Source: Streptomyces glaucescens
Lineage (GTDB): Bacteria; Actinomycetota; Actinomycetes; Streptomycetales; Streptomycetaceae
Assembly: GCF_000761215.1 (NCBI RefSeq)
Contig: NZ_CP009438.1
Coordinates: 5,473,501-5,537,500 of the forward strand
DNA length: 64,000 nt
Reading direction: 5' to 3'
Shown piece by piece: positions 33,825-42,075 of this stretch; within the stretch, counting starts at the first letter, position 1, and every line of letters begins with the position of its first letter. Under the pieces are notes generated by a model that made no database searches, was not told where the DNA came from, and saw nothing but the letters and a program-made list of their open reading frames with translations. Made by a program: the position numbers and the translations under genes.

Positions 33825-34958
33825 TTAACCGCCGAGACGTTTCAACGCCTCCGGGGCCTCCTCGATCCGGTCGACCAGGGCGACCCGGGCCGCCATCGGA
33901 CGCTCCCGCGCGAGCGCCCGCAGCAGCGGCCAGGCCGGCAGGTGCTCCGTCCAGTGCGCGGTGTCCACCAGGACCATCGGCGTCGGTTCGCCGCGCGACT
34001 CGTAGTAGTTCGGAGTCGCGTTGTCGAAGACCTCCTGCACCGTGCCGGCGGCGCCCGGCAGGAAGACCACCCCGGCGGTGCAGCGGGCCAGCAGGCCGTC
34101 CTCCCGGGTGGCGTTGGAGAAGTACTTGGCGATGTGCGCGGCGAAGGCGTTGGGCGGCTCGTGCCCGTAGAACCAGGTCGGGACGCCGACCGAGGGGCCG
34201 CCGCCCGGCCAGGCCGAGCGGACCTCGAAGGCGGCCCGCGCCCAGTCGGTCACCGACGGGACGAACGACGGCACCTTCGCCAGCACGGCGAGCGCCTCGG
34301 GGAGCACGGCGTCCTCGAAGGGCGCCGTGTACGCGCCGAGGTTGGCCGCCTCCATGGCGCCGGGGCCGCCGCCGGTCGCGACGGTGAAACCCGCGCGGGC
34401 CAGCGCGCGTCCGAGCCGCGCGGCGCCGGCGTACTCCTCCGTGCCGCGCGCCATCGCGTGGCCGCCCATCACGCCCACCACGCGGGCGCCGACGAGGAGT
34501 TCGTCCAGGGCGTCGGAGACGGCGTCGTCGTGCACCGCGCGCAGCATGGAGGCGAAGACGTCCCCGTCGGCCCTGGTCTGCTGGAACCAGGCGTAGGACA
34601 GGGCGTCCGGGGTCGCCTCGTACCCCTCGCCGAGCCCGTCGAACAGTTCGTCCGGGGTGTAGACGAACCCGCGGTACGGGTCGAAGGGGAGGCCCGGTAT
34701 GGGCGGGAAGACCAGTGCGCCGGCGGCGGCCACGCGGGTGGCGGCCCGGGGGGTCATGGGACAGCCCAGGAAGACGGCGCCGGTCACGTCGGCGGAGAGG
34801 AGGGCGTCCGTACGGTCCGTCAGGTCGACAGCCTGGACGCGGAAGTGGGCGAGTGAGCGACGGGTGGAGACCACCTCGTCGAACTCGGCGAGGGACTCGA
34901 TCTCCCGGTCGTGGGAGGCGTGGTGGCTCTGCTCTGGCTGGGCGGGTGTCGGATGCAC
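33825..34958 (-). CDS. LOG family Rossmann-fold protein
   Basis: 377-residue protein with the LOG/lysine-decarboxylase-like fold. The family motifs are TGGGPGAMEAANLGAY (usual GGGxGxM) and LPGAAGTVQEVFD (usual PGGxGTxxE, here with Ala for the second Gly). LOG proteins release free cytokinin-type bases from nucleotides, but long bacterial forms like this are largely uncharacterised. The ~150-residue N-terminal part is not found in short LOG proteins. GTG 34958 lies 6 bases after TAGCAT (34970-34965) without a clear Shine-Dalgarno, suggesting a leaderless mRNA. Confidence 0.8.
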   Translation of the reverse strand: MHPTPAQPEQSHHASHDREIESLAEFDEVVSTRRSLAHFRVQAVDLTDRTDALLSADVTGAVFLGCPMTPRAATRVAAAGALVFPPIPGLPFDPYRGFVYTPDELFDGLGEGYEATPDALSYAWFQQTRADGDVFASMLRAVHDDAVSDALDELLVGARVVGVMGGHAMARGTEEYAGAARLGRALARAGFTVATGGGPGAMEAANLGAYTAPFEDAVLPEALAVLAKVPSFVPSVTDWARAAFEVRSAWPGGGPSVGVPTWFYGHEPPNAFAAHIAKYFSNATREDGLLARCTAGVVFLPGAAGTVQEVFDNATPNYYESRGEPTPMVLVDTAHWTEHLPAWPLLRALARERPMAARVALVDRIEEAPEALKRLGG

Positions 34959-34993
34959 CCGCCCATGCTAGGCAGCCGGATCCGCGCGGCGGC

Positions 34994-35401
34994 TCAGCCC
35001 TCGACGGCCGCCGGGTCCATCCACACGACCTCCCAGGTGTGCCCGTCGAGGTCGTCGAAGGAGCGGCCGTACATGAATCCCAGGTCCTGCGTCTCGCCGG
35101 CCGTCGTACCGCCCGCCGCGAGTGCCTTGTCCACCAGCTCGTCGACCTTCTCCCGGCCAGGCGCGCTCAGCGCGATCAGCACCTCGCTGGTCCGGGTGGC
35201 GTCGGCGATCTCCTTCTTGGTGAACTGCGCGTACTTCTCCTTGGTGAGCAGCATCGCGATGATCGTGTCGCTGATGACGACGCTCGCCGCGGTCTCGTCG
35301 CTGAACTGCGGGTTGATGGAGTAGCCCAGCTCGGTGAAGAACTTCTTCGAGGCCTCCAGGTCGGCGACGGGCAGGTTCACGAAGATCATCTGCTGGTACA
35401 T
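34994..35401 (-). CDS. VOC family (glyoxalase-fold) protein
   Basis: 135-residue vicinal-oxygen-chelate protein with two beta-alpha-beta-beta-beta modules: MYQQMIFVNLPVADLEASKK at the start and LDGHTWEVVWMDP near the end, containing a metal-site Glu. Closest in character to extradiol-dioxygenase-like proteins that are often found without a known substrate. Same strand as the LOG gene 36 bases downstream, so possibly co-transcribed, though the LOG gene has its own -10-like element. Confidence 0.85.
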   Translation of the reverse strand: MYQQMIFVNLPVADLEASKKFFTELGYSINPQFSDETAASVVISDTIIAMLLTKEKYAQFTKKEIADATRTSEVLIALSAPGREKVDELVDKALAAGGTTAGETQDLGFMYGRSFDDLDGHTWEVVWMDPAAVEG

Positions 35402-35508
35402 GGGGGGTCTCTCCCTGGGTGGTGTTCTCCTGTGGTGCCGTTCGTGGGGGTAGACCCGGGCGCCCGCGCGAACTCATCGGTGTCCGCGGAGTTTTCCCGT
35501 ACGGATTC

Positions 35509-36888
35509 TCAGCGGCCCAGCGGCTGGGCCGCCAGCGCGGCGACGAGCAGGGTCAGCGGGCCGAACAGCGCCAGCAGCGCGCCCGCGCGCAGGGCCGCCG
35601 CACCGCGCAGCACCGTGGCGGGGGCGCCGAGGCGGAGCAGGGCGGCGGTGGTGCCGGAGCGGGACTGCCGGCACTCCACGGCGGCGGTCAGCAGGGTCGC
35701 GACGGCGCAGCCCGCGACCACCAGCGCGCCCAGGGCGGTGAGGGGACCCAGGGCGGCCGGATCCCGGAGGCCGTCCAGGGCGTACGCCGCGGAGGCCACC
35801 GCGCAGACCACGCCGAGGGGCCGGCCGATCCGGTCCGCCTCCGCCATCAGGGCGCGGCCCGCCAGCAGACGGAGGGCACCGGGGCGGGCCGACTGGAGCA
35901 GCCGCCCGCACAGGTGGGTGAGTCCGGGGCCGGCCAGGGCGAGGCCCACGGCGGTCAGGGCCCAGCCGAGCAGGACGCCGGCCGGGCCGGTGGTGAGGCC
36001 GCCGGGCATGGTGAGGTCGCCGGGGGTGCCGGTGCGGCCGGCGTACGCCTCGACGGCCAGGCCGGCGGCGAGGGTGGCGACGCCCCAGGGCAGGGTGGTG
36101 GGGGCCGGCCGGGGGGCCGGGGGTGCGGTCCGGGCGGCCTCGTCCTGCGGGGGGCGCTCCGCGTCGGGCACCGCGCCGGGGGCGGGCACGCCGTCCGGTG
36201 GCTGCGGGGCGGCCGGCGCGGGCGCGGTGTGCCCGGGGCCCACCCGTGCCGCCCGCGGCCTGCCCGACCGGGCACCGAACCGGCCGTACGCGCCGAAGGT
36301 CTCGCGCGTCGCCGGCCCGCCGAACGCCCCGAAGCGGCCGAAGCGCCGGCGTGGACCGGGGGACGGGGTGCGGGGGTCGCGGGGGCGGAGGGTGAGGGCC
36401 ACGGCGAGGGACGCGAGCACCGGGATCGCCGCCAGCAGGGTGAGGGCCGCGGGCAGCGGGAGGGGGCGGCCCGCGGCGAGGAAGTCGTCGGCCGCGCCGT
36501 CGAAGGGCAGTCCGGTGAGGTCGCCGCGCAGGTGGAGGAAGACGAGGAGGGCCAGCAGGGAGCCCAGCGTGGTCGCCAGGGCGGTGGTGGTCGCCGAGAC
36601 GGCCATCAGTCGGGCCGGGCCGAGGCCGACGGCCGACAGGCCCGGGCGCGGCGCGGTCGCCGGGTCGGTGCGGGCGACCGCGACGGCGAGGTGGACGGTC
36701 GCCGCCAGGGGGGTCGCGCACCAGGCCAGGCGGAGCAGGAGGGAGCCGGCCGGTTCCCCGGGGTGGCCGAGGGCGTAGCCGAGGGCGGACAGCATGAGGA
36801 AGCCGGTGCCCGCCGAGGCCGCCGCGACCAGCAGGCGGCGCAGCTGGACGGCCGGGTGGGCGCTGCGGGTCAGGCGGAGAGCGAGCAC
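35509..36888 (-). CDS. Multi-spanning ABC transporter membrane subunit, unrecognised type
   Basis: 459-residue integral membrane protein. Hydrophobic segments are clear near the N terminus (LLVAAASAGTGFLMLSALGY, AWCATPLAATVHLAVAVA, then TTALATTLGSLLALLVFLHL), and more follow a ~100-residue Pro/Ala/Gly/Arg-rich loop in the middle (RRRFGRFGAFGGPATRETFG). The C-terminal part resembles an FtsX/MacB-type core, but I cannot name the family with confidence. GTG 36888 is inferred because it overlaps the ATPase stop by 19 bases and has GGAAGG upstream. Forms an exporter with the ATPase. Confidence 0.72.
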   Translation of the reverse strand: MLALRLTRSAHPAVQLRRLLVAAASAGTGFLMLSALGYALGHPGEPAGSLLLRLAWCATPLAATVHLAVAVARTDPATAPRPGLSAVGLGPARLMAVSATTTALATTLGSLLALLVFLHLRGDLTGLPFDGAADDFLAAGRPLPLPAALTLLAAIPVLASLAVALTLRPRDPRTPSPGPRRRFGRFGAFGGPATRETFGAYGRFGARSGRPRAARVGPGHTAPAPAAPQPPDGVPAPGAVPDAERPPQDEAARTAPPAPRPAPTTLPWGVATLAAGLAVEAYAGRTGTPGDLTMPGGLTTGPAGVLLGWALTAVGLALAGPGLTHLCGRLLQSARPGALRLLAGRALMAEADRIGRPLGVVCAVASAAYALDGLRDPAALGPLTALGALVVAGCAVATLLTAAVECRQSRSGTTAALLRLGAPATVLRGAAALRAGALLALFGPLTLLVAALAAQPLGR

Positions 36889-37610
36889 GCCGCCCGGCCT
36901 TCCGTCTCGGGGGCCGGGGGCAGGTGGAGGGTGCGCACGCGGCGCCCGTCCAGCAGGGAGACGGTGCGGTCGGCGAGGGCCGCGGTCTCCGCGTCGTGGG
37001 TGGCGAGGACGACCGTGATGCCGTGCGAGCGGGCCGCCGTGGTCAGGGTGCGCAGGACGTGGCCGCGGTCCGCGCGGTGCAGGGGCGCGGTGGGCTCGTC
37101 GGCGAACAGGACCGTGGGGGCGGGGGCCAGCGCGCGGGCGATGCAGACGCGCTGCCGTTCCGACTGGGTGAGGTCGGCGGGGCGTCTGCGGGCCGTGCCG
37201 CCGACGTCCAGGCGCTCCAGCCACTCCTGTGCGGCGACCTTGGCCCGGCGGCGGGTGCTGCCGCGCAGCATCAGGGGGAGTGCGGCGTTCTCCCACACGC
37301 TCAGCTCCGGGACGAGCGCGGGGGCCGGGTCGATCCAGCCGAACCGGTCGCGGCGCAGCCGTTCCCGGCCGAGGGGGCCCATGGTGTGCACGGGGACGCT
37401 GTTGAACCAGACCTCGCCGCGCTGGGCGCGCACCAGCCCGGCCAGGCAGCCGAGCAGGGTGGACTTGCCGCTGCCGCGCGGGCCGCTGACGGCCAGGATC
37501 TCGCCCTCCCGGACGCCGAGCGAGACACCGCTCAGCGCGGGGGAGCCGTCCTGGTGCGTGAAGTGCAGGGACCGTGCCCAGAGCACGTCGTTGTCCGGCG
37601 GGGCCTCCAT
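36870..37610 (-). CDS. ABC transporter ATP-binding protein with degenerate signature
   Basis: 246-residue ATPase of the MacB/LolD type. Walker A is GPRGSGKST, Walker B VLFADEPTAPL and the switch His lies in VLATHDAETAALADR. The signature motif is LTQSERQRVCIARAL instead of LSGGQ, and the Q-loop region is also unusual (RFGWIDPAPALVPEL). ATG 37610 has GAGGTG upstream; an earlier in-frame ATG at 37691 adds 27 unconserved residues. Paired with the permease by overlapping ends. Substrate unknown. Confidence 0.82.
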   Translation of the reverse strand: MEAPPDNDVLWARSLHFTHQDGSPALSGVSLGVREGEILAVSGPRGSGKSTLLGCLAGLVRAQRGEVWFNSVPVHTMGPLGRERLRRDRFGWIDPAPALVPELSVWENAALPLMLRGSTRRRAKVAAQEWLERLDVGGTARRRPADLTQSERQRVCIARALAPAPTVLFADEPTAPLHRADRGHVLRTLTTAARSHGITVVLATHDAETAALADRTVSLLDGRRVRTLHLPPAPETEGRAACSLSA

Positions 37611-37732
37611 GGGCGTACACCTCGGTTCAGATCCGTAGTTCCCGTGCCTGCTCCCCCGTGCGGGGGAACGAAGGCGGGGCCGATCGGTCACTGGAACGCT
37701 AGGCAGCCCGGCGCGGGAGCCCGGACAGCACG

Positions 37733-37779
37733 CGGCCCCGGGCGCCCGTTTCTCACTCGAACGGGCGGCTCCGGGGCCG
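37733..37779 (-). terminator. Terminator after the aminotransferase gene
   Basis: A two-part hairpin: outer arms CGGCCCCGG (37733-37741) and CCGGGGCCG (37771-37779), inner arms CGCCCGTT (37743-37750) and AACGGGCG (37760-37767). Lies 36 bases past the aminotransferase stop in its direction of transcription. Confidence 0.8.
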
Positions 37780-37814
37780 GGATGATCACAGCATCGGGTG
37801 ATCGGGTCAGCCGG

Positions 37815-39215
37815 TCACAGCTTCGTCCACGCCTCCGTGAGGGTGGCGCGCAGGATCTGCTCGATCTCGTCGAACGTCCCCTGGTCGGAGATCAGCGGCG
37901 GGGCGAGCTGGACGACCGGGTCGCCGCGGTCGTCGGCACGGCAGTACAGGCCGTTGTCGAAGAGCGCCTTCGACAGGAAGCCGTACAGGACGCGCTCGGT
38001 CTCCTCCTCGTTGAAGGACTCCTTGGTGTTCTTGTCCTTCACCAGCTCGATGCCGTAGAAGAAGCCGTTGCCGCGGACGTCGCCGACGATCGGCAGGTCG
38101 TGCAGCTTCTGCAGCGTCTTCAGGAAGGCGCCCTCGTTGTCGAGGACGTGCTGGTTCAGGCCCTCCCGCTCGAACAGGTCGAGGTTGGCGAGGCCGACCG
38201 CGGCGGAGACCGGGTGGCCGCCGAAGGTGTAGCCGTGCAGGAAGGTGTTGTCGCCCTTGTAGAACGGCTCGGCGATGCGGTCGGAGACGATGCACGCGCC
38301 GATCGGGGAGTAGCCCGAGGTCATGCCCTTGGCGCAGGTGATCATGTCGGGGACGTAGCCGAACTTGTCGCAGGCGAAGGTGGTGCCCAGGCGGCCGAAG
38401 GCGCAGATGACCTCGTCCGAGACGAGCAGCACGTCGTACTGGTCGCAGATCTCGCGGACCCGCTGGAAGTACCCGGGCGGCGGCGGGAAGCAGCCGCCGG
38501 CGTTCTGCACCGGCTCCAGGAAGACCGCGGCGACGGTCTCCGGGCCCTCGAAGAGGATCTGCTGCTCGATCTGGTCGGCGGCCCAGCGGCCGAAGGCCTC
38601 GGGGTCGTCGCCGTGGATCGGGGCGCGGTAGATGTTGGTGTTCGGCACCTTGTGCGCGCCCGGGACGAGCGGCTCGAAGGGGGCCTTCAGGGCCGGCAGG
38701 CCGGTGATGGACAGGGCGCCCTGCGGCGTGCCGTGGTAGGCGACCGCGCGGGAGATGACCTTGTACTTGGTGGGCTTGCCCTGCAGCTTGAAGTACTGCT
38801 TGGCGAGCTTCCAGGCGGTCTCGACCGCCTCGCCGCCACCGGTGGTGAAGAAGACCTTGTTGAGGTCGCCCGGGGCCTTGTCGGCGAGGCGCTCGGCCAG
38901 CTCGACGGCCTTCGGGTGGGCGTAGGACCACACCGGGAAGAAGGCCAGTTCGCTCGCCTGCTTGGCGGCGACCTCGGCGAGTTCCGTGCGGCCGTGCCCG
39001 GCCTGGACCACGAACAGGCCCGCGAGACCGTCGAGGTAGCGCTTGCCCTTGTCGTCGTAGATGTAGGTGCCCTCACCGCGGACGATGGTCGGGACGGGGG
39101 CGTTCTCGTACGACGACATGCGGGTGAAGTGCATCCACAGGTGGTCGTACGCGCTTCGGCTGAGGTCCTTGGTGCTCACGGTTATCGGGTCCTCACGGGT
39201 TATCGGGTTCCCCAC
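37815..39215 (-). CDS. Class III PLP aminotransferase (diamine/omega-amino acid type)
   Basis: 466-residue aminotransferase. Family motifs include KGKRYLDGLAGLFVVQAGHG, TTGGGEAVETAWKLAKQYFK, the PLP phosphate site with AVAYHGTPQGALS, the Asp of VLLVSDEVICAFGRLG, and the PLP lysine in ITCAKGMTSGYSPIG. Homologues act on beta-alanine, putrescine or other omega-amines with pyruvate; context with Lrp and an aldehyde dehydrogenase favours polyamine use (inference). ATG 39215 overlaps the Lrp stop by 16 bases; GTG 39179, with GAGGA upstream, is an equally plausible start giving 454 residues. Confidence 0.9.
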   Translation of the reverse strand: MGNPITREDPITVSTKDLSRSAYDHLWMHFTRMSSYENAPVPTIVRGEGTYIYDDKGKRYLDGLAGLFVVQAGHGRTELAEVAAKQASELAFFPVWSYAHPKAVELAERLADKAPGDLNKVFFTTGGGEAVETAWKLAKQYFKLQGKPTKYKVISRAVAYHGTPQGALSITGLPALKAPFEPLVPGAHKVPNTNIYRAPIHGDDPEAFGRWAADQIEQQILFEGPETVAAVFLEPVQNAGGCFPPPPGYFQRVREICDQYDVLLVSDEVICAFGRLGTTFACDKFGYVPDMITCAKGMTSGYSPIGACIVSDRIAEPFYKGDNTFLHGYTFGGHPVSAAVGLANLDLFEREGLNQHVLDNEGAFLKTLQKLHDLPIVGDVRGNGFFYGIELVKDKNTKESFNEEETERVLYGFLSKALFDNGLYCRADDRGDPVVQLAPPLISDQGTFDEIEQILRATLTEAWTKL

Positions 39216-39715
39216 ATGTAGGTCTGCTTCTTGAGCTTCAGGTAGACGAAGCTCTCGGTGGAGCGCACGCCGGGCAGGGACCGGATGCGCTTGTTGATGA
39301 CGTCCAGCAGGTGGTCGTCGTCCTCGCAGACGATCTCCGCGAGGATGTCGAACGAGCCCGCGGTCATCACCACGTACTCCACTTCCGACATGTCAGTCAG
39401 CGCGTCGGCGATGGACTCGACATCGCCCTCGACGTTGATCCCGACCATCGCCTGCCGGCGGAAGCCCACGGTGAGCGGGTCCGTGACGGCGACGATCTGC
39501 ATCACGCCCTGGTCGAGCAGCTTCTGGACGCGCTGGCGCACGGCGGCCTCGGACAGGCCGACGGCCTTGCCGATCGCGGCGTACGGCCGGCGGCCGTCCT
39601 CCTGCAACTGCTCGATGATGGCGAGGGAGACGGCATCCAGCTGGGGGGTGCCGTTCCTGGACTCGCGGGAGTCCCTCTGGTCTGCGCTTCGACTGGCCAC
39701 GACCTCACTGTGCAC
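39200..39715 (-). CDS. Lrp/AsnC family transcriptional regulator
   Basis: 171-residue regulator. The N-terminal helix-turn-helix is LSEAAVRQRVQKLLDQG, preceded by IIEQLQEDGRRPYAAIGKAV. The C-terminal RAM domain (MVGINVEGDVESIADALTDM, YVVMTAGSFDILAEIVCEDD) binds small effectors and mediates octamer-like assembly. GTG 39715 is chosen on homology; the frame continues to a TTG at 39736. It lies upstream of, and overlaps, the aminotransferase gene, and is divergent from the aldehyde dehydrogenase, so it is the natural candidate regulator of both. Confidence 0.92.
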   Translation of the reverse strand: MHSEVVASRSADQRDSRESRNGTPQLDAVSLAIIEQLQEDGRRPYAAIGKAVGLSEAAVRQRVQKLLDQGVMQIVAVTDPLTVGFRRQAMVGINVEGDVESIADALTDMSEVEYVVMTAGSFDILAEIVCEDDDHLLDVINKRIRSLPGVRSTESFVYLKLKKQTYMWGTR

Positions 39716-39728
39716 GAGGACTCGACAG

Positions 39729-39797
39729 TTTCGCAAGGCGGGATCGATGAAATCCGTTGTTTACGCGATGCGACCTTGCGGATTTCGCAGATTCGGC
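39729..39797. promoter_or_regulatory. Nested dyad operator between lrp and the aldehyde dehydrogenase gene
   Basis: Two interleaved inverted repeats span the divergent promoter region: GAAATCCG (39749-39756) with CGGATTTC (39779-39786), and CGCAAGG (39732-39738) with CCTTGCG (39774-39780). A further half-site, CAGATTCGG, is at 39788-39796. The long spacing between arms fits Lrp-type oligomer binding, probably autoregulatory (inference). Confidence 0.6.
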
Positions 39798-39877
39798 ACC
39801 TCGGGGGGTGTTGAAACGGTGAGGCGAACGACTAGGGTGGGCATCTCAAGGAATGGACATCGACAGGAGGGCCGGCA

Positions 39878-41317
39878 GTGACCACCGAACTGCGTCGCCT
39901 GCGCAACTACATCGACGGAGAGTTCCGGGACGCCGCCGACGGACGGACCACCGATGTGGTGAACCCCGCCACCGGCGAGGCGTACGCCACCGCACCGCTG
40001 TCCGGGCAGGCCGACGTCGACGCCGCCATGGCGGCCGCCGAGGCCGCGTTCCCGGCCTGGCGCGACACCACGCCCGCCGAGCGGCAGAAGGCCCTCCTGA
40101 AGATCGCGGACGCGTTCGAGGAGCGCGCCGAGGAACTCATCGCGGCCGAGGTGGAGAACACGGGCAAGCCCATCGGGCTGACCCGCACCGAGGAAATCCC
40201 GCCGATGGTGGACCAGATCCGCTTCTTCGCGGGCGCCGCGCGGATGCTGGAGGGCCGCTCCGCGGGCGAGTACATGGACGGGATGACCTCGATCGTCCGC
40301 CGCGAGCCGGTCGGCGTCTGCGCCCAGGTCGCGCCGTGGAACTACCCGATGATGATGGCCGTGTGGAAGTTCGCCCCGGCCATCGCCGCGGGCAACACCG
40401 TCGTGCTGAAGCCGTCGGACACCACCCCGGCCTCCACGGTGCTGATCGCCGAGATCATCGGCGGCATCCTGCCCAAGGGCGTCTTCAACGTCATCTGCGG
40501 CGACCGTGACACCGGCCGCCTGATGGTCGAGCACCCCGTCCCGGCGATGGCCTCCATCACCGGCTCGGTGCGCGCGGGCATGTCCGTCGCCGAGTCCGCC
40601 GCCAAGGACCTCAAGCGGGTCCACCTGGAGCTGGGCGGCAAGGCGCCGGTCGTCGTCTTCGAGGACACCGACATCGCCAAGGCCGTCGAGGACATCTCCG
40701 TCGCCGGCTTCTTCAACGCCGGCCAGGACTGTACGGCCGCCACCCGCGTCCTCGTCCAGGAGTCCATCCACGACGAGTTCGTCGCCGCCCTCGCCAAGGC
40801 CGCCTCCGAGACCAAGACCGGCCTGCCGGACGACGAGGACGTGCTCTTCGGCCCGCTGAACAACCCGAACCAGCTCAAGCAGGTCACCGGCTTCATCGAG
40901 CGGCTGCCCGCCCACGCCAAGGTCGAGGCGGGCGGCGAGCGGGTCGGCGACAAGGGCTACTTCTTCGCGCCGACCGTGGTGTCGGGACTGAAGCAGGACG
41001 ACGAGATCGTCCAGAACGAGGTCTTCGGCCCGGTCATCACCGTCCAGTCCTTCACCGACGAGGACCAGGCGGTCGAGTACGCCAACGGAGTCGAGTACGC
41101 GCTCGCCTCCTCGGTGTGGACCAAGGACCACGGCCGCGCCATGCGGATGTCCAAGAAGCTCGACTTCGGCTGCGTGTGGATCAACACCCACATCCCGCTG
41201 GTCGCCGAGATGCCGCACGGCGGCTTCAAGAAGTCCGGCTACGGCAAGGACCTGTCGGGCTACGGCTTCGAGGACTACACCCGCATCAAGCACGTGATGA
41301 CGTCGCTGGACGCGTGA
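39878..41317 (+). CDS. Aldehyde dehydrogenase (gamma-aminobutyraldehyde type)
   Basis: 479-residue NAD-dependent aldehyde dehydrogenase. The catalytic Cys lies in FNAGQDCTAATRVLVQ and the general-base Glu in LELGGKAPVVVF; the Rossmann GS motif is ITGSVRAGMSVAE. The Asp before and Thr after the catalytic Cys (GQDCTA) mark gamma-aminobutyraldehyde/betaine-aldehyde type enzymes. GTG 39878 has AGGAGG at 39865-39870. Expected to oxidise the aminoaldehyde left by putrescine oxidation or transamination to GABA. Divergent from lrp and followed by a strong terminator. Confidence 0.9.
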   Translation: MTTELRRLRNYIDGEFRDAADGRTTDVVNPATGEAYATAPLSGQADVDAAMAAAEAAFPAWRDTTPAERQKALLKIADAFEERAEELIAAEVENTGKPIGLTRTEEIPPMVDQIRFFAGAARMLEGRSAGEYMDGMTSIVRREPVGVCAQVAPWNYPMMMAVWKFAPAIAAGNTVVLKPSDTTPASTVLIAEIIGGILPKGVFNVICGDRDTGRLMVEHPVPAMASITGSVRAGMSVAESAAKDLKRVHLELGGKAPVVVFEDTDIAKAVEDISVAGFFNAGQDCTAATRVLVQESIHDEFVAALAKAASETKTGLPDDEDVLFGPLNNPNQLKQVTGFIERLPAHAKVEAGGERVGDKGYFFAPTVVSGLKQDDEIVQNEVFGPVITVQSFTDEDQAVEYANGVEYALASSVWTKDHGRAMRMSKKLDFGCVWINTHIPLVAEMPHGGFKKSGYGKDLSGYGFEDYTRIKHVMTSLDA

Positions 41318-41345
41318 TCCCGGCGCGGCGGTGAACCCGTGAGCT

Positions 41346-41388
41346 CGTGGCCCCGGACGGAGGACGGACCGTCCGGGGCCACGTTTTT
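41346..41388 (+). terminator. Classical rho-independent terminator
   Basis: A perfect 15-base-pair stem (CGTGGCCCCGGACGG at 41346-41360 with 41369-41383), 8-base loop AGGACGGA and a TTTTT tail at 41384-41388. The T tract makes it the most textbook-like terminator in the window; it ends the aldehyde dehydrogenase transcript. Confidence 0.93.
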
Positions 41389-41511
41389 CGTGTACGGGGC
41401 CTGCGGGGCCCACGTTTTCGGTGGGCGGGGCATCGGGGCCGCGCTCTTCGTGTGCGCGGCCTCCCGCGGCGCGCCGTTCCTTCCGGTGCCCGTGCGGCCC
41501 GGGCCGCCGGG

Positions 41512-41979
41512 TCAGCCGGCGCGCAGCCGGGCGGTCTGCTCGGTCCCGACGTCGCTGGTGCGCCGCAGGTAGCGCTCGATGACGGTGAGCTCGTCGTCGG
41601 TGAAGTCGTCGAGAGCCCGGTCGAAGGCCTCACCGGGAGCCTCCCAGGCCGCCTCGATCTCGGGAGTGCGGCCGGCGGTGAGGGTGACGAGCGTCTTGCG
41701 CCGGTCGTGGGTGTCCGGACGGCGTTCGGCGAGGCCGGCCTTCTGCAGGCGGTCGACCAGGCGGGTGGCCGATCCGGAGGTGAGCCCGGTCAGTTCCGCG
41801 ATCTCGCCGGTCGTGCGGGGGCCGGGTTCCAGGGCGAGCAGGCTCACGCACTGCAGGTCGGTCGGGTGCAGGCCGAGGCGCTCGGCCATCGCCTGGTTGA
41901 ACAGCGTGTAGGCCGCGTGGTGGCGCCGGGCCGCGGCGGTGACCGCCGCGACCAGCTCGCCGCGGGTTCGGTTTGACAT
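41512..41979 (-). CDS. MarR family transcriptional regulator
   Basis: 155-residue winged-helix regulator. The recognition region is TTGEIAELTGLTSGSATRLV followed by the wing sequence DTHDRRKTLVTLT (conserved D-R-R). Dimerisation helices flank it at both ends. ATG 41979 is divergent from the SnoaL-like gene across a 96-base gap containing two short palindromes. By the usual logic of such pairs it probably represses that gene and itself. Confidence 0.92.
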   Translation of the reverse strand: MSNRTRGELVAAVTAAARRHHAAYTLFNQAMAERLGLHPTDLQCVSLLALEPGPRTTGEIAELTGLTSGSATRLVDRLQKAGLAERRPDTHDRRKTLVTLTAGRTPEIEAAWEAPGEAFDRALDDFTDDELTVIERYLRRTSDVGTEQTARLRAG

Positions 41980-42007
41980 GGGATCGCCCTCGTGTCCTAC
42001 TCATATA

Positions 42008-42036
42008 TCTGCGCCGCGCAGAGATTGCGTGACGCA
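42008..42036. promoter_or_regulatory. Candidate MarR operators
   Basis: Two perfect palindromes lie in the divergent gap: TCTGCGCCGCGCAGA (42008-42022, 6-base arms) and TGCGTGACGCA (42026-42036, 5-base arms). Either or both may bind the adjacent MarR regulator. Confidence 0.5.
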
Positions 42037-42075
42037 GGTTCGAGTTCCTTTGTAGCACGACCACCGGGAGAACCC

